A DNA stretch of 22,278 nt from Actinomycetes bacterium (GTDB lineage: Bacteria > Actinomycetota > Actinomycetes > Mycobacteriales > Mycobacteriaceae): assembly GCA_023416315.1 (NCBI GenBank), contig JAEZIA010000122.1:1-22278 (forward strand), written 5' to 3'. The translations under genes and the position numbers were made by a program. Below are positions 1 to 6,860 of this stretch, piece by piece (the stretch's first letter is position 1; each line of letters begins with the position of its first letter). The notes beneath the pieces are model-generated. The model ran no database searches. It was not told the origin of the DNA and saw only the letters and a program-made list of their open reading frames with translations.

Positions 1-53
1 TTCTTCATCGCGCCGACGGTGGTGGAGGTCGTTGCGGTCGTGGTGGTGATCAT
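1..53 (-). CDS. Small exported protein, copy 1 (N-terminal fragment, cut by window edge)
   Basis: Only the first 17 or so codons are inside the window. They read MITTTTATTSTTVGAMKK, nearly the same as the start of the complete minus-strand gene at 358-771 (MITTTTATTSITVGAVTKF). The 80 bases upstream of both ATGs also align without gaps at a constant offset of 718. It is therefore the upstream-facing member of a tandem duplicated pair. The Thr-rich N-terminus is the beginning of a signal peptide in the complete copy. The rest of the gene lies outside the window, so product length and integrity are unknown. Confidence 0.7.
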   Translation of the reverse strand, partial: MITTTTATTSTTVGAMK

Positions 54-64
54 TGGATTTCCTT

Positions 65-96
65 TTCTCGAAGCCACAGCGTTTCTGTGTTGAGAA
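65..96 (-). promoter_or_regulatory. Conserved leader hairpin upstream of copy 1
   Basis: An inner inverted repeat CACAG/CTGTG (75-79 and 85-89, loop CGTTT) is flanked by an outer TTCTC/GAGAA pair (65-69 and 92-96). The whole segment is conserved in the second copy at 783-814, and the stretch from CCACAG to GAGAA is identical. It lies 12-43 bases upstream of the ATG, so it would be in the 5' UTR if transcription starts further upstream. Function is unknown; an attenuator or protein site is possible. Confidence 0.4.
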
Positions 97-113
97 AACA
101 ATCGCGTGCCGTC

Positions 114-132
114 CTCAACAGATCCTCAATGC
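114..132 (-). promoter_or_regulatory. Direct repeat CTCAA-N6-CTCAA, candidate OmpR-family regulator site (copy 1)
   Basis: The plus strand reads CTCAACAGATCCTCAATGC. Two CTCAA units start exactly 11 bp apart, about one helical turn, as is usual for OmpR/PhoB-class regulators that bind as head-to-tail dimers. The same element with one base difference is at 832-850, at the same distance from the paralogous start codon. Which regulator binds is inference. No copy of this repeat was seen upstream of the OmpR-family regulator gene in this window. Confidence 0.4.
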
Positions 133-241
133 TTCTCAGGCCGCGAGGGGTCGCCCACTATCCGGGGTGCGCCCTCGACCGCACGTGGACCTGAGGGCAG
201 ACGGCGTGGCCGCCCACTCAACACAAGCCCATGAACGCCAA

Positions 242-278
242 CTCGGCCCGCCACCGTGGGGGTCGGTGACGGGCCGAG
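242..278 (-). terminator. Strong hairpin downstream of copy 2, candidate terminator
   Basis: CTCGGCCCG (242-250) pairs perfectly with CGGGCCGAG (270-278). Inside it CACCG (252-256) pairs with CGGTG (264-268) around a 7-base loop, separated by a single mismatch, which gives about 14 bp of GC-rich stem. It begins 80 bases after the stop of the minus-strand gene at 358-771 and precedes the regulatory region of copy 1. There is no T-tract, which is common for mycobacterial hairpin terminators. It is the main feature of the gene-free stretch 54-357. Confidence 0.5.
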
Positions 279-357
279 AGTATTGGTCGTTCCTCGAAGC
301 GCGCGGCTTCCGCGCAGCGGTCGCCGGCATTGGGCCGCGGACGTGGTGGGGACGCCG

Positions 358-771
358 TCAGCCGACGATGTCGCTACAACCGGCGCTGCTGCAGAGGCTG
401 GGGTTGGGCGTCCACCCGGGGTGGGGCAAGTCTGCACGGGGCGACGGCGCCGGAATGAGGCCAGGCTCGGCATCGCCGAGGACCACCGAATCCGGGACGG
501 CTGCCGCCGGGACGCCGGACGCCGGTGGGGGCACGGGCTTGAAGCCCGGAATGAAGTGCGCGGGGATCACGTCGTCACCCTTGCGGGGTCCGGCATTCTC
601 CGATGCTGCGGAGGTCTTCGACGGTGCGTGGTGGGCACCGGGTGCTGCTGCCGCCGCACCGGCCGCGCCGAGCGCACCCAGACCCAGGGCCGCCATCATG
701 GCGGCTGCGGTGGCGAACTTCGTCACAGCGCCGACGGTGATGGAGGTCGTTGCGGTCGTGGTGGTGATCAT
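358..771 (-). CDS. Small exported Pro/Ala-rich protein, copy 2
   Basis: This 137-residue protein has a Thr-rich N-terminus and a hydrophobic Ala/Gly/Leu/Met stretch at about residues 18-40, ending in AAAAAPG. This is a typical Sec signal peptide with likely cleavage near AAA/APG. The mature part is rich in Pro and Ala, has no recognisable domain, and ends with two Cys five residues apart (LCSSAGCSDIVG). The ATG at 771 is preferred over the ATG eight codons upstream (795) because a purine-rich GAGAAGAGGG lies just upstream of it and the paralogous start at 53 matches it. It is tandemly duplicated with the gene cut at the left edge, and both share one regulatory region design. I do not recognise the family. 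Length, signal peptide and context point to a cell-envelope or secreted protein. A 252-codon plus-strand reading frame covers the same DNA but looks like a shadow. Confidence 0.65.
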   Translation of the reverse strand: MITTTTATTSITVGAVTKFATAAAMMAALGLGALGAAGAAAAAPGAHHAPSKTSAASENAGPRKGDDVIPAHFIPGFKPVPPPASGVPAAAVPDSVVLGDAEPGLIPAPSPRADLPHPGWTPNPSLCSSAGCSDIVG

Positions 772-782
772 GGAATTCCCTC

Positions 783-814
783 TTCTCGAAGCCACAGCGT
801 TTCTGTGTTGAGAA
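783..814 (-). promoter_or_regulatory. Conserved leader hairpin upstream of copy 2
   Basis: Same two-tier inverted repeat as at 65-96: CACAG (793-797) with CTGTG (803-807), and TTCTC (783-787) with GAGAA (810-814). On the minus strand CTCAACA of this segment can also pair with TGTTGAG of the direct-repeat element further upstream (832-838). Two mutually exclusive foldings can therefore be drawn. Conservation in both tandem copies suggests function. Confidence 0.4.
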
Positions 815-831
815 GAGATTCGCCCGACGTC

Positions 832-850
832 CTCAACAGATTCTCAATGC
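832..850 (-). promoter_or_regulatory. Direct repeat CTCAA-N6-CTCAA, candidate OmpR-family regulator site (copy 2)
   Basis: The plus strand reads CTCAACAGATTCTCAATGC, differing from the copy-1 element by one base. The 11-bp unit spacing fits an OmpR/PhoB-type dimer. The site starts 61 bases upstream of the ATG at 771. Upstream of it to position 946 I see no further convincing promoter signal. Confidence 0.4.
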
Positions 851-946
851 ACCCAAACCCCATGCCTGCCCGCGACGGGACGTCAGACCGGGATAGCTCG
901 AAAATTGCTACGCCCCAGCATCATTCGCAATCCGTGGATCAGCAGA

Positions 947-1456
947 CTAAGTAGGCTCGGCGGTCATATTCATCTCGACAGTGCCCTGGCACGCACCGCT
1001 CGAGATCTCGGTCTGCATTGTGCCGGAAAGGGACCCGTCACCTTGGGGCGTGTACCGCACCTCAGCATGGGCGGGATTCCACTGGACCGTCCCATCGGGC
1101 ATCATGCATTCCCATTGGAAATCGCTGCGTTGCGTCCACGACGACCCATCCCACACGAACTGAACGGGCTGCGGAACCGTCGGGTTGCTCGGCGGAGGAC
1201 CGCTCGTGATGGTGGCGGTGCACTTTCCGCCGACGCAACTCGACTGAAACCCATAGGTTTCGGTGTGCTGCTGTTCGGGCTGACCGGCCGCCATACTCGT
1301 TCCGGCTTTTGGGCCGACGATGAACGTGATCGCGTATTCACCGTCCCAGGACGCCACGTCGGCGGACGCGATACCGGCAAGCCACAGGGCGGTCGCAACC
1401 GGCGCGGCGCACACACTCAAGAGTGCGCTCAAACCTCGACTATCCGGGTGAGCCAC
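947..1456 (-). CDS. Secreted Cys4 protein of unknown function
   Basis: This 169-residue protein has an N-terminal signal peptide (about residues 9-32, ending GIASA/DVASW). The mature part is Trp/Gly-rich with repeated WDG motifs (WDGEY at 37-41, VWDGSSW at 101-107) and exactly four Cys (74, 79, 117, 156). This suggests two disulfides in a small beta-rich exported domain. The pattern resembles mycobacterial exported hypothetical proteins, but I cannot name a family. The start is GTG at 1456. A TAGTAT hexamer ends six bases upstream of it, with no clear ribosome binding site, so the transcript may be leaderless. It is probably transcribed alone: the next minus-strand gene starts 176 bases beyond its stop and carries its own conserved upstream elements. 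Confidence 0.7.
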   Translation of the reverse strand: MAHPDSRGLSALLSVCAAPVATALWLAGIASADVASWDGEYAITFIVGPKAGTSMAAGQPEQQHTETYGFQSSCVGGKCTATITSGPPPSNPTVPQPVQFVWDGSSWTQRSDFQWECMMPDGTVQWNPAHAEVRYTPQGDGSLSGTMQTEISSGACQGTVEMNMTAEPT

Positions 1457-1738
1457 GCCTTGATACTAAGGGCGGGACGAGGCTGAACGGTCAGTTTCAC
1501 CGCCACCCCAACGAGTAGATCCTGCGCGCCGGCACCCCCATCCGGCTTGCCGGCAATACAGTTGCGTGTTGCGTAATCGATAAGGCCGCGGATTCCGATC
1601 CATGTCGCCGAGACCGGTTGAACTGCGCGTGACCTGGCAGTAACGATCTGAAGTCCTCTCCTGTGGGGACGCTCCAGTGTGGCTGAGAGAATGCTGGCTG
1701 ACCGAGCCGCAACGTTGCTGATCGAATACCGTCCTGGC

Positions 1739-1948
1739 ATGGGGGGATTTCGAAAGATCAGCAGAAGACTCAAACGCGTGTCCGTCGCCGAGATCATCGT
1801 GGCGATTCTGGCATTGGCAGTCGGCGCGATCGCGGTCGCGGTGGCGCTCTTCTACCACCCGCACCCGCCACCGCCGGATTTCCGCGGCAGCGCACCATCC
1901 ATCGAGGCTTACTCGATCGTCAGTTTTTCTGGCGAACCCGGCCTCTGA
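1739..1948 (+). CDS. Possible small single-pass membrane protein
   Basis: The frame encodes about 69 residues: a basic N-terminus (FRKISRRLKR), one strong transmembrane segment (VSVAEIIVAILALAVGAIAVAVALFY), a HPHPPPP turn and a short polar tail. Codon use in the membrane segment has the high-GC third positions of the neighbouring genes. The start is uncertain. ATG 1739 and GTG 1779 are both possible, and neither has a good ribosome binding site. The frame is open back to 1679. The flanking stretches 1457-1738 and 1949-2069 hold no other gene I can support. A perfect 12-bp palindrome, CCGACCGGTCGG, is at 1991-2002. Confidence 0.4.
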   Translation: MGGFRKISRRLKRVSVAEIIVAILALAVGAIAVAVALFYHPHPPPPDFRGSAPSIEAYSIVSFSGEPGL

Positions 1949-2069
1949 CAGTCGGCGTTGTCGTACATTGCAGACAACACCGAGAAACAGCCGACCGGTC
2001 GGGGCCCGGTGCACCAATCACCCGAAATCCGACCGGCTCAAGCGGGTCTCCAGGGACGGGCTATGTGCA

Positions 2070-2090
2070 GTGGCCACCCCCTTGGGCCAC
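2070..2090 (-). terminator. Hairpin after the EF-Tu-like gene, candidate terminator
   Basis: GTGGCC (2070-2075) pairs with GGCCAC (2085-2090) around a nine-base loop. It lies 33-53 bases past the stop of the last gene of the minus-strand trio. A second GC-rich self-complementary run, CCCCTGGGG, is at about 2101-2109. No T-tract is present. Confidence 0.35.
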
Positions 2091-2122
2091 CGGCCCCCCG
2101 CCCCTGGGGACCACTTGATTAA

Positions 2123-2419
2123 CTACAAGCTCACGTCGACGCCGCCGCACGATGCCGGCTCCACCGCGCCGACCGTGAGCACGTCACCCGGTGCGATGTC
2201 GCCGCGGCCGAGGACAGAGAACAGCAGTCCGACGGTGTCGCCTTCAGCGGCTGCGTCGAGTCTCTTGCGGAAACTCTCGATCGCGTCGATGGCCACCACC
2301 CGAGCCCCGTTGATCCAGACCTCGTCGCCGACGGCGATCTGGCCGAATTCGACCCGGCCCGTGGCAACCAGCCCGCGATTCTTGATCACGAACACGTCCT
2401 GCACCGTCAGCCGAAACAT
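2123..2419 (-). CDS. Free-standing EF-Tu domain-II-like beta-barrel protein
   Basis: This 98-residue protein begins MFRLTVQDVFVIKNRGLVATGRVEFGQIAVGDEVWING, matching the second (OB-like beta-barrel) domain of translational GTPases such as EF-Tu. That includes the RGxVATGRVExGxxxVGDEV motif and the following FRKxLDxAxxGDxVGLL and RGDIxPGDVL strands. The GTPase domain and domain III are absent, and no P-loop is present, so it is not an elongation factor. Similar stand-alone proteins occur in actinobacteria without an established role that I know of. It starts seven bases after the stop of the secreted-protein gene upstream, with GTGGG in the gap, so the two are very likely co-transcribed. Confidence 0.7.
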   Translation of the reverse strand: MFRLTVQDVFVIKNRGLVATGRVEFGQIAVGDEVWINGARVVAIDAIESFRKRLDAAAEGDTVGLLFSVLGRGDIAPGDVLTVGAVEPASCGGVDVSL

Positions 2420-2426
2420 GCACCCA

Positions 2427-2924
2427 CTAGCCCATCACCGGCGGCTGATCCTCGGACCACAGGCAACCACCCATCATCGTGATGGTGAACAACTTCGGCA
2501 GTACGTCCAGCCGTAGCGGCCGGCCCGCGGCACCCTGCGAATGCACCACGGGGGCAAGCTCTCCCGGGCCGATGACGGTGACCTGATCGGCGCTGCACAC
2601 CGCATCCGGACTCAGCGGGGTGGCCGTCCACTGGCCGGACCGCAGATTCGGATTGCGAAAACCCTGACCGTGCAACGTGATTCCGGAGCCATAGCTCAGC
2701 CAACGCGGGGTCGGGTCGAACGGCTCGAGCACCGGCGCCCAGCTGCCAGAGGCCTGGCACACCAGGAAATCGCCCACGTCCGGCAGTCGGGTCATCACAC
2801 CCGCAAGCTCCGCCGAGCATGACGCCCCGGCCTGCGGCACCGGAACGTCGGCGTGCGCGGGCGCCATCCCCGACATCGCGGCGGCCGTCGCCGTCGCTGC
2901 CAGCAGCGCGCCGCACCGCCACAT
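2427..2924 (-). CDS. Secreted Cys4 protein, downstream of acyl-CoA synthetase
   Basis: This 165-residue protein has a clear signal peptide (MWRCGALLAATATAAAMSGMAPAHA, cut before DVPVP). The mature domain has four Cys (36, 56, 110, 154), compatible with two disulfides, and a segment SGITLHGQGFRNPNL that resembles a beta-sandwich (IPT/TIG-like) strand. No catalytic motif is visible and I do not recognise the family. Its ATG lies two bases after the TGA of the fadD15-like gene (TGA-CC-ATG), so it is translationally coupled to that gene. This physical link hints at an envelope role related to lipid metabolism, which is inference only. Confidence 0.75.
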   Translation of the reverse strand: MWRCGALLAATATAAAMSGMAPAHADVPVPQAGASCSAELAGVMTRLPDVGDFLVCQASGSWAPVLEPFDPTPRWLSYGSGITLHGQGFRNPNLRSGQWTATPLSPDAVCSADQVTVIGPGELAPVVHSQGAAGRPLRLDVLPKLFTITMMGGCLWSEDQPPVMG

Positions 2925-2926
2925 GG

Positions 2927-4765
2927 TCAGCCGTACAGCTCGTCGATGTTGTCGTGGAAGTTCTCCACGACAGCCTTGCGCTTGAGCTTCAGGCTCGGCG
3001 TCAAATCGCCTGCCTCGACTGTCAATTCGCGATCGATGATGGCGAACCGCTTGACCTGCTCCCACCGGTTGAGATGCTTGTTGAGGGTTTCGACATACCC
3101 TTCGACCATCTCCCTGGTTTTCGGATCGCGGGCAACCTCTTCGAACGACTTGCCCTCCAGACCGTTCCGGTCAGCCCATTCCTTGATGGCCTCCGCGTCC
3201 AGACTCACCAGCGCGACGCAGTACGGCTTGCCCTCGCCGTAGATGATGATCTCGCTGGCGAACGGGCAGATACCCTTGAACGCCGCCGAGATCGCCGAGG
3301 GCGCAACGTACTTGCCCTGCGAGGTCTTGAACATGTCCTTCTTGCGGTCAGTGATCCGCAGGTATCCCTCGGCGTCGAGCTCCCCGATGTCACCGGTGTG
3401 GAACCAGCCGTCGGAGTCGATGGCCTCAGCGGTTGCCTCGGGCAGGTCGTGATAGCCGCTCATCACGCCCGGTCCCTTGAGCAGCACCTCACCATCGTCG
3501 GCGATCTTGACGTCGGTGTACGGCAGGGTCCACCCGACGGTGCCGAACCGGTAGGCGTGCAACCGATTCAGCGACGACGCCGCCGAGGTCTCGGTCAGCC
3601 CGTAGCCCTCGAGCACGAGTGCGCCGACCGCGTCGAACCACTGCGCGATGTCACGGTCCAGCGCCGCCGATCCCGAAATGAAGAACCGCAACCGGCCACC
3701 GAAACGCTGCCGGATCGTGCTGAACACCAGCCGGTCGGCGAGCTTGTGCTGCAACGCCAGCAGCGGTCCGACACGGTGGCCGGCCTGCTTGGCGCGGGAG
3801 ACCTGCAGGCCGACGTCGCTGGCCCAATCGAAGAGCTTCTTCTTGACGCCGCCCTCTTCGGCCATCGTCTCGGTGATGCGACCGTGCACCTTCTCGAAGA
3901 TGCGCGGCACTGCACCCATGAAGGTGGGCTTGATGATCGCCAGATTCTCGACGATCTTGTCCACCCGGCCGTCGATGACGGTCGGGAACCCCATCACCAG
4001 CGGCATGGCCAGCATCACCTTGCCGAACGAGTGCGCCAGCGGCAGCCACAGATAGTTGAGATCCTTCTCGCTCAACACGTTCAGTGAGTCCAGCGCCGCC
4101 GCGGTATAGGTCCACGCCTCGTGGTGCAGGCGCACACCCTTCGGCTTGCCGGTGGTCCCGGAGGTGTAGATCAAGGTTGCCAGCTGCTCGGGCGGGATCG
4201 CGTCGATCCGCTCGGTCACCGCGGTCGGCTGGTCGGCCAGCAGCTGCTTGCCGAGCTGTTCGAGATCGTCGAGGGTGATCACCCAGTCGCCGTCGCCGGC
4301 GCCGTCGATGATCACCACCTTCTCCACGGCGGGCAGGTCGGCACGGTTGGCGGTCAGCTTGTCCACCTGGGACTGGTTCTCGGCCACCACCACGCGGCTG
4401 CCGGAGTTCGCGACGATGAACGCGGTGTCCTCGGCGTTGGTGCTCGGGTACACCGTCGTCGTCGCCGCCCCGGCCGACAAGATCCCGAAGTCGACGACCA
4501 CCCACTCGTAGCGCGTCCCCGCCGCCAGCGCCACCCGGTCCTCGGGGTTGATGCCCAACGCGATCAGCCCCGCGGCGATCAGCTCGACGCGGGCGCCGAC
4601 CTGCTCCCAGGTGACACTGGTCCACCCGTCGTTGTCGGGGAAACGGAACGCTTCGGACTGGGGGGTGGCCGCGACGCGATCGGAGAACATCCGCGGCACC
4701 GACGGCGCCCGGTTGTCGATCCTGCTCAGGTCGGGCCGCTCATCGGATTTGCGTGGGCCTGCCAT
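2927..4765 (-). CDS. fadD15: Long-chain fatty-acid--CoA ligase, FadD15-like
   Basis: This 612-residue AMP-forming enzyme activates long-chain fatty acids to acyl-CoA through an acyl-adenylate, feeding beta-oxidation or lipid synthesis. Visible ANL-superfamily motifs are the P-loop YTSGTTGKPKG (200-210), GYGLTETS (387-394), and GWFHTGDIGELDAEGYLRITDRKKDMFKTSQGKYVAPS (451-488), with a C-terminal lysine-rich end (LKLKRK). Length and the DRKKDMFKTSQGKYVAP signature match the mycobacterial FadD15 type. ATG 4765 (MAGPRKSDE) is chosen over the open frame back to 4822. A TACACT hexamer on the minus strand (4778 to 4773) sits seven bases before it, which would fit a leaderless transcript. It heads a minus-strand trio with the secreted protein and the EF-Tu-like protein. 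The gene name rests on remembered similarity. Confidence 0.85.
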   Translation of the reverse strand: MAGPRKSDERPDLSRIDNRAPSVPRMFSDRVAATPQSEAFRFPDNDGWTSVTWEQVGARVELIAAGLIALGINPEDRVALAAGTRYEWVVVDFGILSAGAATTTVYPSTNAEDTAFIVANSGSRVVVAENQSQVDKLTANRADLPAVEKVVIIDGAGDGDWVITLDDLEQLGKQLLADQPTAVTERIDAIPPEQLATLIYTSGTTGKPKGVRLHHEAWTYTAAALDSLNVLSEKDLNYLWLPLAHSFGKVMLAMPLVMGFPTVIDGRVDKIVENLAIIKPTFMGAVPRIFEKVHGRITETMAEEGGVKKKLFDWASDVGLQVSRAKQAGHRVGPLLALQHKLADRLVFSTIRQRFGGRLRFFISGSAALDRDIAQWFDAVGALVLEGYGLTETSAASSLNRLHAYRFGTVGWTLPYTDVKIADDGEVLLKGPGVMSGYHDLPEATAEAIDSDGWFHTGDIGELDAEGYLRITDRKKDMFKTSQGKYVAPSAISAAFKGICPFASEIIIYGEGKPYCVALVSLDAEAIKEWADRNGLEGKSFEEVARDPKTREMVEGYVETLNKHLNRWEQVKRFAIIDRELTVEAGDLTPSLKLKRKAVVENFHDNIDELYG

Positions 4766-4859
4766 GGCGCCGAGTGTATGTCGCGGCGCGCCGCCCGTGG
4801 CGGAATCGGGTAGCCCGGGCAAAGCGGTTCACCGCCTGCGCGGTGGGTACGCGCCCGGT

Positions 4860-6326
4860 ATGGACCAAGCGCACGCACCGCTGCTGGAGGCAATCCGCGA
4901 CTACCGCAAGCACGACCGCTACGGATTCACCCCGCCCGGCCACCGGCAGGGCCGTGCGGTCGACCCGCGGGTGCGTGAGGTTCTCGGCGAGCAACCGTTT
5001 GCCGACGATGTGCTGGCCTCCAACGGTCTCGACGACCGGCTGTCCCGCAATCAATATCTGCTGCATGCCGAACAACTGATGGCCGCGGCGGTCGGCGCCG
5101 ACGATGCCTTCTTCTCCACCTGCGGCAGCTCCCTGTCGGTCAAGGCGGCCATGCTGGCGGTGGCCGGCGACCACCCCGGTGGCCTGCTGCTCAGCCGCGA
5201 CAGCCACAAGTCCGTGGTCGCCGGGCTGATCTTCGGCGGCATCCAGCCCCGGTGGATCACCCCGCAGTGGGACGCCGAACGGCATCTCTCCCACCCGCCG
5301 TCGCCCGAGCAGGTCGAGCAGGCCTGGCAACGCCACCCCGACGCGGCCGGCGCACTGGTGGTCAGCCCGTCGCCGTATGGCACCTGCGCCGACCTGCGCG
5401 GCATCGTCGAGGTGTGCCACCGCCGCGGCAAGCCGTTGATCGTCGACGAGGCGTGGGGCGCGCACCTGCCGTTCCATGACGACCTGCCCACCTGGGCGAT
5501 GGACGCCGGCGCCGACGTGTGCGTGGTCAGCGTCCACAAAATGGGCCACGGGTTCGAGCAGGGGTCGGTGTTCCACCGTCAGGGCGATCTCGTCGACTGG
5601 CGGCACCTGGCGGCCTGCGCCGACCTGCTGATGACCACCAGCCCCAACGTGCTGGTGTACTCGGCGATCGATGGCTGGCGCAGGCAGATGGTCGAGCACG
5701 GCACCGCCCTGCTGGGCAACGCCCTGCAACTCGCCGACGATGTGCGCGACCGCATCGCACAGATTCCCGGGCTGGCGGTGATGGACCGCGAACTGCTCGG
5801 CGAACAGGCCTCACACGACCTGGACCGGCTGCAGGTCTTGATCGACACCTCCGAGCTCGGCGTCAGCGGCTACCAGTGCCAGGACTGGCTGCGGGAGAAC
5901 TGCGCGCTCGACCTCGGCCACAGCGACCACCGCCGCATCCTGGCGACCCTGTCGATCGCCGATGACCTGCACACCACCGGCTGGTTGGTGGACGCACTGA
6001 CCAAGTTGAGTGCCGCCGCGGCGGACCTGCCTGCGCCGCAACCGGTATCGCTACCCAGTCCGGAGGAGTTGCAGCTGGAGACCGTGGTGGCCCCGCGGGA
6101 GGCGTTCCTGGGACCGGCCAGCCTGGTGCCCGCCGAAAAGGCCGCAGGACGGATCGCGGCCGAACAGCTGACGCCCTACCCGCCCGGCATCCCCGCGGTG
6201 GTTCCCGGCGAACGGCTCAACGACGCCGTCATCGACTATCTGCGCAGCGGCAAGGCCGCTGGAATGGCGATCCCGGATGCCACGGACCCGTCCCTGGACT
6301 GCTTCCGGGTCAACGACGCGGGCTAG
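4860..6326 (+). CDS. PLP-dependent Orn/Lys/Arg decarboxylase family protein
   Basis: This 488-residue protein is a fold-type I PLP enzyme of the group that includes biodegradative and biosynthetic ornithine, lysine and arginine decarboxylases. It has an N-terminal FTPPGHRQG motif (23-31), the cofactor stacking region FFSTCGSSLS (84-93), the PLP-pyridine aspartate in LIVDEAWGAH (193-202) and the Schiff-base lysine K227 in VSVHKMGHGFEQGSV. The C-terminal domain carries TPYPPGIPAVVPGE. There is no N-terminal wing domain, so it is the short form. Substrate cannot be read from sequence; production of a polyamine or agmatine is plausible. ATG 4860 has no strong ribosome binding site. It diverges from fadD15 across 94 bp and ends convergently with the SRPBCC gene, sharing CTAG so that the two stops overlap by four bases. 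Confidence 0.85.
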   Translation: MDQAHAPLLEAIRDYRKHDRYGFTPPGHRQGRAVDPRVREVLGEQPFADDVLASNGLDDRLSRNQYLLHAEQLMAAAVGADDAFFSTCGSSLSVKAAMLAVAGDHPGGLLLSRDSHKSVVAGLIFGGIQPRWITPQWDAERHLSHPPSPEQVEQAWQRHPDAAGALVVSPSPYGTCADLRGIVEVCHRRGKPLIVDEAWGAHLPFHDDLPTWAMDAGADVCVVSVHKMGHGFEQGSVFHRQGDLVDWRHLAACADLLMTTSPNVLVYSAIDGWRRQMVEHGTALLGNALQLADDVRDRIAQIPGLAVMDRELLGEQASHDLDRLQVLIDTSELGVSGYQCQDWLRENCALDLGHSDHRRILATLSIADDLHTTGWLVDALTKLSAAAADLPAPQPVSLPSPEELQLETVVAPREAFLGPASLVPAEKAAGRIAAEQLTPYPPGIPAVVPGERLNDAVIDYLRSGKAAGMAIPDATDPSLDCFRVNDAG

Positions 6327-6784
6327 GTGTCCTCGAATTCGGCCGGCTCGCGATCCGCGGCCAGGTTGGCCAGCCGCCAGGTCGACTCGCGGTTACGCGG
6401 CCAGAATCCGGCCAGCTGGATCCGGTTGGGCACGAACTTCATCGGCCCCTCGACGGCCAGTTCGTGCATCTCGACACGGCAACCGCCACCCTCGATATCG
6501 CTGAGGCGCAGCGTAATTCGCGCCGCACCGGCCGGACCGAGCCGAGCCAGCAGCACCAATTCCTCTTGCGGGGTGCAGCTGAGCACGACGGTCTCGTCAT
6601 TGATGACCGCAGGCCATACCCCGATGGAATGCAGGATGCGGGTGCCCGGCGCCGGCCAGTCGGCGTCGACTGCACGCATCCGGCTGTTGCCGACCACCCA
6701 CTGCGAGTAAGTCCACCCGTCGGCCAGCACTTCCCAGACTCGCTCCCGTGGCGCGTCGATGTCACGCGTAACGCTCGTTGGCAT
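6323..6784 (-). CDS. SRPBCC-family (START/Bet v1-like) protein
   Basis: This 153-residue protein reads TRDIDAPRERVWEVLADGWTYSQWVVG at the N-terminus, the usual opening of polyketide-cyclase/SRPBCC domains. Alternating beta strands follow, then a long C-terminal helix (NRESTWRLANLAADREPAEF). These domains bind hydrophobic ligands; no specific ligand or enzymatic activity can be assigned. ATG 6784 (MPTSVTRDIDAP) is preferred over the open frame to 6838, because the longer form would run through the first operator palindrome. It is divergent from the ClpC2-like gene, and the two palindromes between them could control both. Confidence 0.75.
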   Translation of the reverse strand: MPTSVTRDIDAPRERVWEVLADGWTYSQWVVGNSRMRAVDADWPAPGTRILHSIGVWPAVINDETVVLSCTPQEELVLLARLGPAGAARITLRLSDIEGGGCRVEMHELAVEGPMKFVPNRIQLAGFWPRNRESTWRLANLAADREPAEFEDT

Positions 6785-6818
6785 GGTCGGCGAGTACCCG
6801 CTTCGCCGGAAATAATTC

Positions 6819-6835
6819 GTCAACCCGAGGTTGAC
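6819..6835. promoter_or_regulatory. Operator palindrome 1 of the ClpC2-like gene
   Basis: GTCAACC-CGA-GGTTGAC is a perfect 7+7 bp inverted repeat. Its right half contains TTGACC (6831-6836 includes one flanking base), which serves as the -35 hexamer of the plus-strand promoter. A second palindrome with identical arms lies 29 bp downstream, centre to centre. The paired sites fit cooperative binding by a dimeric HTH repressor. Confidence 0.7.
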
Positions 6836-6860
6836 CAATCCACCATCGTCAACCTACGGT
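6831..6860 (+). promoter_or_regulatory. Leaderless SigA-type promoter of the ClpC2-like gene
   Basis: TTGACC (6831-6836), an 18-bp spacer and TACGGT (6855-6860, TANNNT type) are followed by six bases and then the ATG at 6867. Transcription starting seven bases after the -10 would begin on the A of the ATG. No ribosome binding site precedes the start codon, in agreement with a leaderless message. Both hexamers overlap the palindromes. Confidence 0.55.

Noticed and set aside
53..811. 252-codon plus-strand reading frame across the duplicated region
   Set aside because: It runs antisense to a gene with signal peptide, ribosome binding site and a paralogue; its product is low complexity with no domain, typical of a high-GC shadow.
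2819..4087. 422-codon plus-strand frame opposite fadD15
   Set aside because: Antisense shadow of a clear AMP-ligase gene with all family motifs.
4824..4835. GCGGT-TC-ACCGC palindrome between fadD15 and the decarboxylase
   Set aside because: Short, single copy and in very GC-rich sequence; not distinguishable from chance.
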